A stretch of DNA of 8,538 nt from Bacteroidales bacterium. Lineage in GTDB: Bacteria > Bacteroidota > Bacteroidia > Bacteroidales > VadinHA17. Each line of letters begins with the position of its first letter. Position 1 is the stretch's first letter. This document shows positions 6,174 through 8,538 of this stretch, piece by piece. Position numbers and translations under genes: made by a program. The DNA is taken from NCBI GenBank assembly GCA_025455505.1, contig JALOMK010000076.1, positions 1 through 8,538 of the forward strand, read 5' to 3'. The notes below the pieces were generated by a model that saw only the letters and a program-made list of their open reading frames with translations, was not told the origin of the DNA and ran no database searches.

Positions 6174-7595
6174 TTATTTGTTTTTGATGACCTGGGCGGT
6201 GAGCTCACCCTCGATAACAAGTTTGTTTCCGACAAAAGCCTGCCCGAACATTGTTACTATGCCCCTGCGGATGACGTCAGTCAGTTCCATCTTGAGAATC
6301 ACAGTGTCGCCCGGAACAACCTTGTGCTTGAATTTTACCTTGTCGATTTTCAGGAAATATGTGGAGTACCTTTCAGGCTCATCCACAGTATTGAGAACAA
6401 GCAGTCCGCCTGTCTGCGCAAGAGCCTCCACAAGCAGGACACCGGGCATAATCGGTTCTTCCGGGAAATGTCCCTGGAAGAACAACTCATTGTATGTAGC
6501 ATTCTTTATTCCAACGATTGAAGATTCATCAATCGCTATAACCTTGTCAACAAGCAGGAAAGGATAGCGGTGGGGAAGCCTTTTCCGGATATCCTCAAGC
6601 GTAAATACCGGGGGCTGTGCCGTTACGATTCTTTTCTTGACCGAGGGCATAAGGAAGTTAGATGCCGCCTCAAGATAACTCAAGTTTCGATGAATATCTA
6701 CAAGGTAACCATCTAGTATTTCCTGCCGTCTGCGACTCATATTTGCTATTAAATATGCTAACTTTAACAACACCAATTTTACTGCCCTCGCCACTGACCT
6801 TATGAGCATTTTCCTCTTGCCATGCTCGCGCAAATCTCGCCGACAGAACCCCCATCCAACCCGTCGGCTAGCCAGTATCAGATTTTCTCTGGTTAACCGG
6901 TCGGCTGGCACAATGTGGCGCACAATTGCTGCCGGTTGGAACCACGCTGAAATACCAGCAGCATGGATGCGCCGGAATAGGTCCGTATCTTCGCCTGCTT
7001 CGATCAAACTAGCATCGAAATCGCCAATTCTCTCGAAGACAGTTTGATGAACCAACAGATTGCCTGTTCCTGGGCAGAAACTACGTGAATAGGGTCTTGG
7101 TTCGAATACCTGCGTTTCCCCAAAAATTCGCCTGACGGATGGGGACAACCAAGTACACTCATCCGGTAACACTAGCGTCACGGCTCCGCCCACCACTAGC
7201 AATTCTCTTTTTTTGGCAAAGCTTATTAGTGTCATTAGCCAATCTGGGTCCGCCAACTGGTCGTCATCGAAGAATGCTACCCACTCGCCTGCCGCTTCAT
7301 GCAGCCCACGATTGCGCGCTGCCGCAACCCCAGGAGTTGACTCGAAAACATACCGCACTATTCCAGAAGAAGCTTGGCTCACACTACGGACAACGCCCGC
7401 CGTCTCATCCGTGGAGCCGTTATCCACAACTATTATTTCTAACTGCCAATCATTCGGCGCATTTAGATTAAGAAGACTTTCTAATGCTCCTCGCAATAGG
7501 CCTGCACGTTTATTTGTGCAAACAATTACCGATATTTGGTTTTTGCTTTTTGCCGTCCTTTTTACTGTGGCACACATATTATGGGCCGCCCTCAT
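6174..7595 (-). CDS. fabZ: Family 2 glycosyltransferase fused in frame to FabZ (3-hydroxyacyl-ACP dehydratase)
   Basis: One uninterrupted 473-codon frame joins two unrelated proteins. Residues 21 to about 310 are a GT-A fold glycosyltransferase family 2: ISVIVCTNKR (21-30), VDNGSTDE (57-64), TPGVAAARNRGL (87-98), the DDD/DxD metal site in FFDDDQLADPDW (108-119) and GEDTDLFRR (201-209). Residues about 325-473 are FabZ: LPHRYPFLLVDKV (340-352), catalytic His376 in GHFPEEP and Glu390 in VLLVEALAQTGG, with the correct 14-residue spacing. FabZ dehydrates 3-hydroxyacyl-ACP in fatty acid synthesis. In Bacteroidota this FabZ is normally the C-terminal half of an LpxC-FabZ protein just before lpxA; here no LpxC is present. 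Arginine codons before residue 316 are 20 of 31 CGN, unlike the flanking Bacteroidota genes. The upstream gene's stop overlaps this start by 17 nt; ATG at 7577 (one base past that stop) is an alternative start, and ATG at 6650 could begin a free 158-residue FabZ. A real fusion, a recombination scar and an assembly chimera all remain possible. Confidence 0.85.
   Translation of the reverse strand: MRAAHNMCATVKRTAKSKNQISVIVCTNKRAGLLRGALESLLNLNAPNDWQLEIIVVDNGSTDETAGVVRSVSQASSGIVRYVFESTPGVAAARNRGLHEAAGEWVAFFDDDQLADPDWLMTLISFAKKRELLVVGGAVTLVLPDECTWLSPSVRRIFGETQVFEPRPYSRSFCPGTGNLLVHQTVFERIGDFDASLIEAGEDTDLFRRIHAAGISAWFQPAAIVRHIVPADRLTRENLILASRRVGWGFCRRDLREHGKRKMLIRSVARAVKLVLLKLAYLIANMSRRRQEILDGYLVDIHRNLSYLEAASNFLMPSVKKRIVTAQPPVFTLEDIRKRLPHRYPFLLVDKVIAIDESSIVGIKNATYNELFFQGHFPEEPIMPGVLLVEALAQTGGLLVLNTVDEPERYSTYFLKIDKVKFKHKVVPGDTVILKMELTDVIRRGIVTMFGQAFVGNKLVIEGELTAQVIKNK
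6610..6690 (-). other. Probable junction between the lipid A operon and a polysaccharide gene segment
   Basis: To the left (below about 6620) the encoded protein is canonical FabZ starting at PPVFTLEDIRKRLPHR. To the right (above about 6690) it is the C-terminal helical end of a family 2 glycosyltransferase (RRRQEILDGYLVDIHRN). The roughly 25 residues between, including FLMPSVKKRIVTAQ, resemble neither domain strongly; KKRIVTAQPP could be a remnant of an LpxC-FabZ linker. Arginine codon preference changes from AGG-rich to CGN-rich across this point. I see no insertion-sequence ends, direct repeat or tRNA that would mark a mobile-element boundary. The exact base of the join cannot be placed by eye. 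Confidence 0.6.
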
Positions 7596-8538
7596 TTCTG
7601 CTCTTGGATGTTATCCCCTTGAAATACGAGACTGTCATAATCACGGGAATTTGATAAAGGAGATAGACTAGAACATTATCCGTCATCATTATGATGGCCG
7701 TCATCACGCCTAGGGCGGTTGCATAAGAAGAAGATGAGAAAAAAAACGCCATCAACAGGGTTGCACCGATGGAGCCCAATAAACCGTAATCTACGCGTAT
7801 CTTAAGCCAGTCGTTGTGCGGGAGGTTAAGCTCCGCCACCTTCATAGCGGTCGCATCAGAGGCACCCGGCCCTGATCCGAGCAAGTAGCTTAGCCCCTCC
7901 TCCTTACTCAGCATGTGGCTCAAGGCAACGCCAATATTATGCCTCCCCAACATGACCTCCTCGATGTGGGCCTCAATATCTAATTTATCATACACCAATT
8001 CCGATAGCGCAGTCAGGTTTACTGATAAAACATTGATAATTCCTAATACCACCAATAGCCCAAGGAACCGCTGCGGCATTCCGGAAAACGGCTTGGCCCT
8101 GAAAAGCCAGAACGCCAGTACTGCGCCTGCAAATGCAGCGATGGCTATACGCTTACCACCCAGAAGCATCAGAAAGGTTGCAGCCAGAAAGTTGAATGTA
8201 CCGCCTGCCGCGTAAAAGAATAGAGCAAACAGCGGCGCGATAACTCCTTCATCGCTGTTGTACGCATCTGAAACGGCACTTCCTGTACCTGTGCGCAGCA
8301 ATTCGACAACCCTCATCCCGCTACGACCGTCGGCAAAAAAATTGATGAGAGAAAGAGCTAGGACACCGTAAAAGGCGAGTTCGATATGTCTCCGCTTTAT
8401 GGGCAGCGGTGGAATGATCCCGATCGCCAATAGGGACAACGCAACAATGTTGAAGCTGGCCCTATCAGAGAACTCATTTCCTGCTATGAGTTGAATGGTT
8501 ACGTAGTACCAATAGATGAAGAGTACAATCACGCCGAT
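7579..8538 (-). CDS. O-antigen polymerase/ligase-like (Wzy/WaaL) membrane protein, N-terminus outside the window
   Basis: The visible 319 residues are strongly hydrophobic with roughly eight membrane segments and resemble the C-terminal two thirds of Wzy/WaaL-type proteins, which polymerise or ligate lipid-linked O-antigen or other polysaccharide units at the periplasmic face of the inner membrane. Counting from the first GTG (8532), the family-type block is GRHNIGVALSHML (197-209), then LGSGPGASDATAM (218-230) and LPHNDWLKIRVDYGLLG (237-253); the Gly-rich turn, His-Asn and trailing Tyr-Gly-Leu-Leu-Gly are typical. The frame stays open through the right edge, and 317 residues is short for the family (about 400-450), so the true start is probably beyond the window rather than the GTG at 8532. 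Its stop overlaps or abuts the glycosyltransferase start, so the two are one transcription unit. Which polymer it handles cannot be told. Confidence 0.72.
   Translation of the reverse strand: MGVIVLFIYWYYVTIQLIAGNEFSDRASFNIVALSLLAIGIIPPLPIKRRHIELAFYGVLALSLINFFADGRSGMRVVELLRTGTGSAVSDAYNSDEGVIAPLFALFFYAAGGTFNFLAATFLMLLGGKRIAIAAFAGAVLAFWLFRAKPFSGMPQRFLGLLVVLGIINVLSVNLTALSELVYDKLDIEAHIEEVMLGRHNIGVALSHMLSKEEGLSYLLGSGPGASDATAMKVAELNLPHNDWLKIRVDYGLLGSIGATLLMAFFFSSSSYATALGVMTAIIMMTDNVLVYLLYQIPVIMTVSYFKGITSKSRNEGGP

Noticed and set aside
6600..6720. Insertion sequence or attachment site at the glycosyltransferase-FabZ join
   Set aside because: No inverted repeats, target duplication, transposase, integrase or tRNA is visible near the join.
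6132..7671. Several 80-150-residue plus-strand frames opposite lpxA, fabZ and the glycosyltransferase
   Set aside because: They are antisense shadows of well-supported minus-strand genes and show no recognisable domain.
7579..8538. Defence, CRISPR or phage system in the right-hand accessory segment
   Set aside because: The two genes there are recognisable as polysaccharide-type membrane and glycosyltransferase proteins; no nuclease, repeat array or phage protein is present.

Overview
The window looks like the chromosome of a Bacteroidota member, probably Bacteroidales-like. This rests on the style of SufB, on a DUF4139/MuiA-type surface protein, on a FabZ domain of the kind Bacteroidota fuse to LpxC directly upstream of lpxA, on an exact TAnnTTTG promoter element at 2328-2335, on starts without Shine-Dalgarno sequences, and on strong use of the AGG arginine codon. 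No database search was possible, so all family calls are by motif recognition.

Layout: (1) 1-402, minus strand: N-terminal part of sufB (Fe-S cluster assembly), running off the left edge. (2) 403-806: divergent spacer holding four imperfect 24-bp tandem repeats with internal dyads. (3) 807-5387, plus strand: an NhaD/ArsB-type membrane antiporter; a secreted MuiA-like DUF4140/DUF4139 protein behind its own promoter; a two-repeat YccF membrane protein; and thiL (thiamine-monophosphate kinase), whose start overlaps the yccF stop as ATGA. (4) 5395-8538, minus strand, convergent with thiL across 7 nt: an O-antigen polymerase/ligase-like membrane protein (cut by the right edge), then a reading frame that joins a family 2 glycosyltransferase to FabZ, then lpxA five bases further on. 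All three read in that order on the minus strand.

The most striking feature is the glycosyltransferase-FabZ frame at 6174-7595. In Bacteroidota the FabZ domain before lpxA is normally the C-terminal half of an LpxC-FabZ fusion, in a lipid A operon (lpxD, lpxC/fabZ, lpxA). Here the LpxC half is absent and a polysaccharide glycosyltransferase sits in its place, in frame. Arginine codon use changes between the two sides: CGN is 20 of 31 in the glycosyltransferase part, while AGG is 19 of 30 in thiL plus lpxA. The join lies at about 6610-6690. It is either a real recombination that brought an O-antigen-type segment into the lipid A operon or a chimeric assembly; the sequence alone cannot decide.

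Functional themes are separate: Fe-S assembly (sufB), ion homeostasis (NhaD-like), thiamine diphosphate synthesis (thiL), and envelope lipid A / surface polysaccharide synthesis (fabZ, lpxA, glycosyltransferase, polymerase-like protein). I see no tRNA, rRNA, CRISPR array or insertion sequence.
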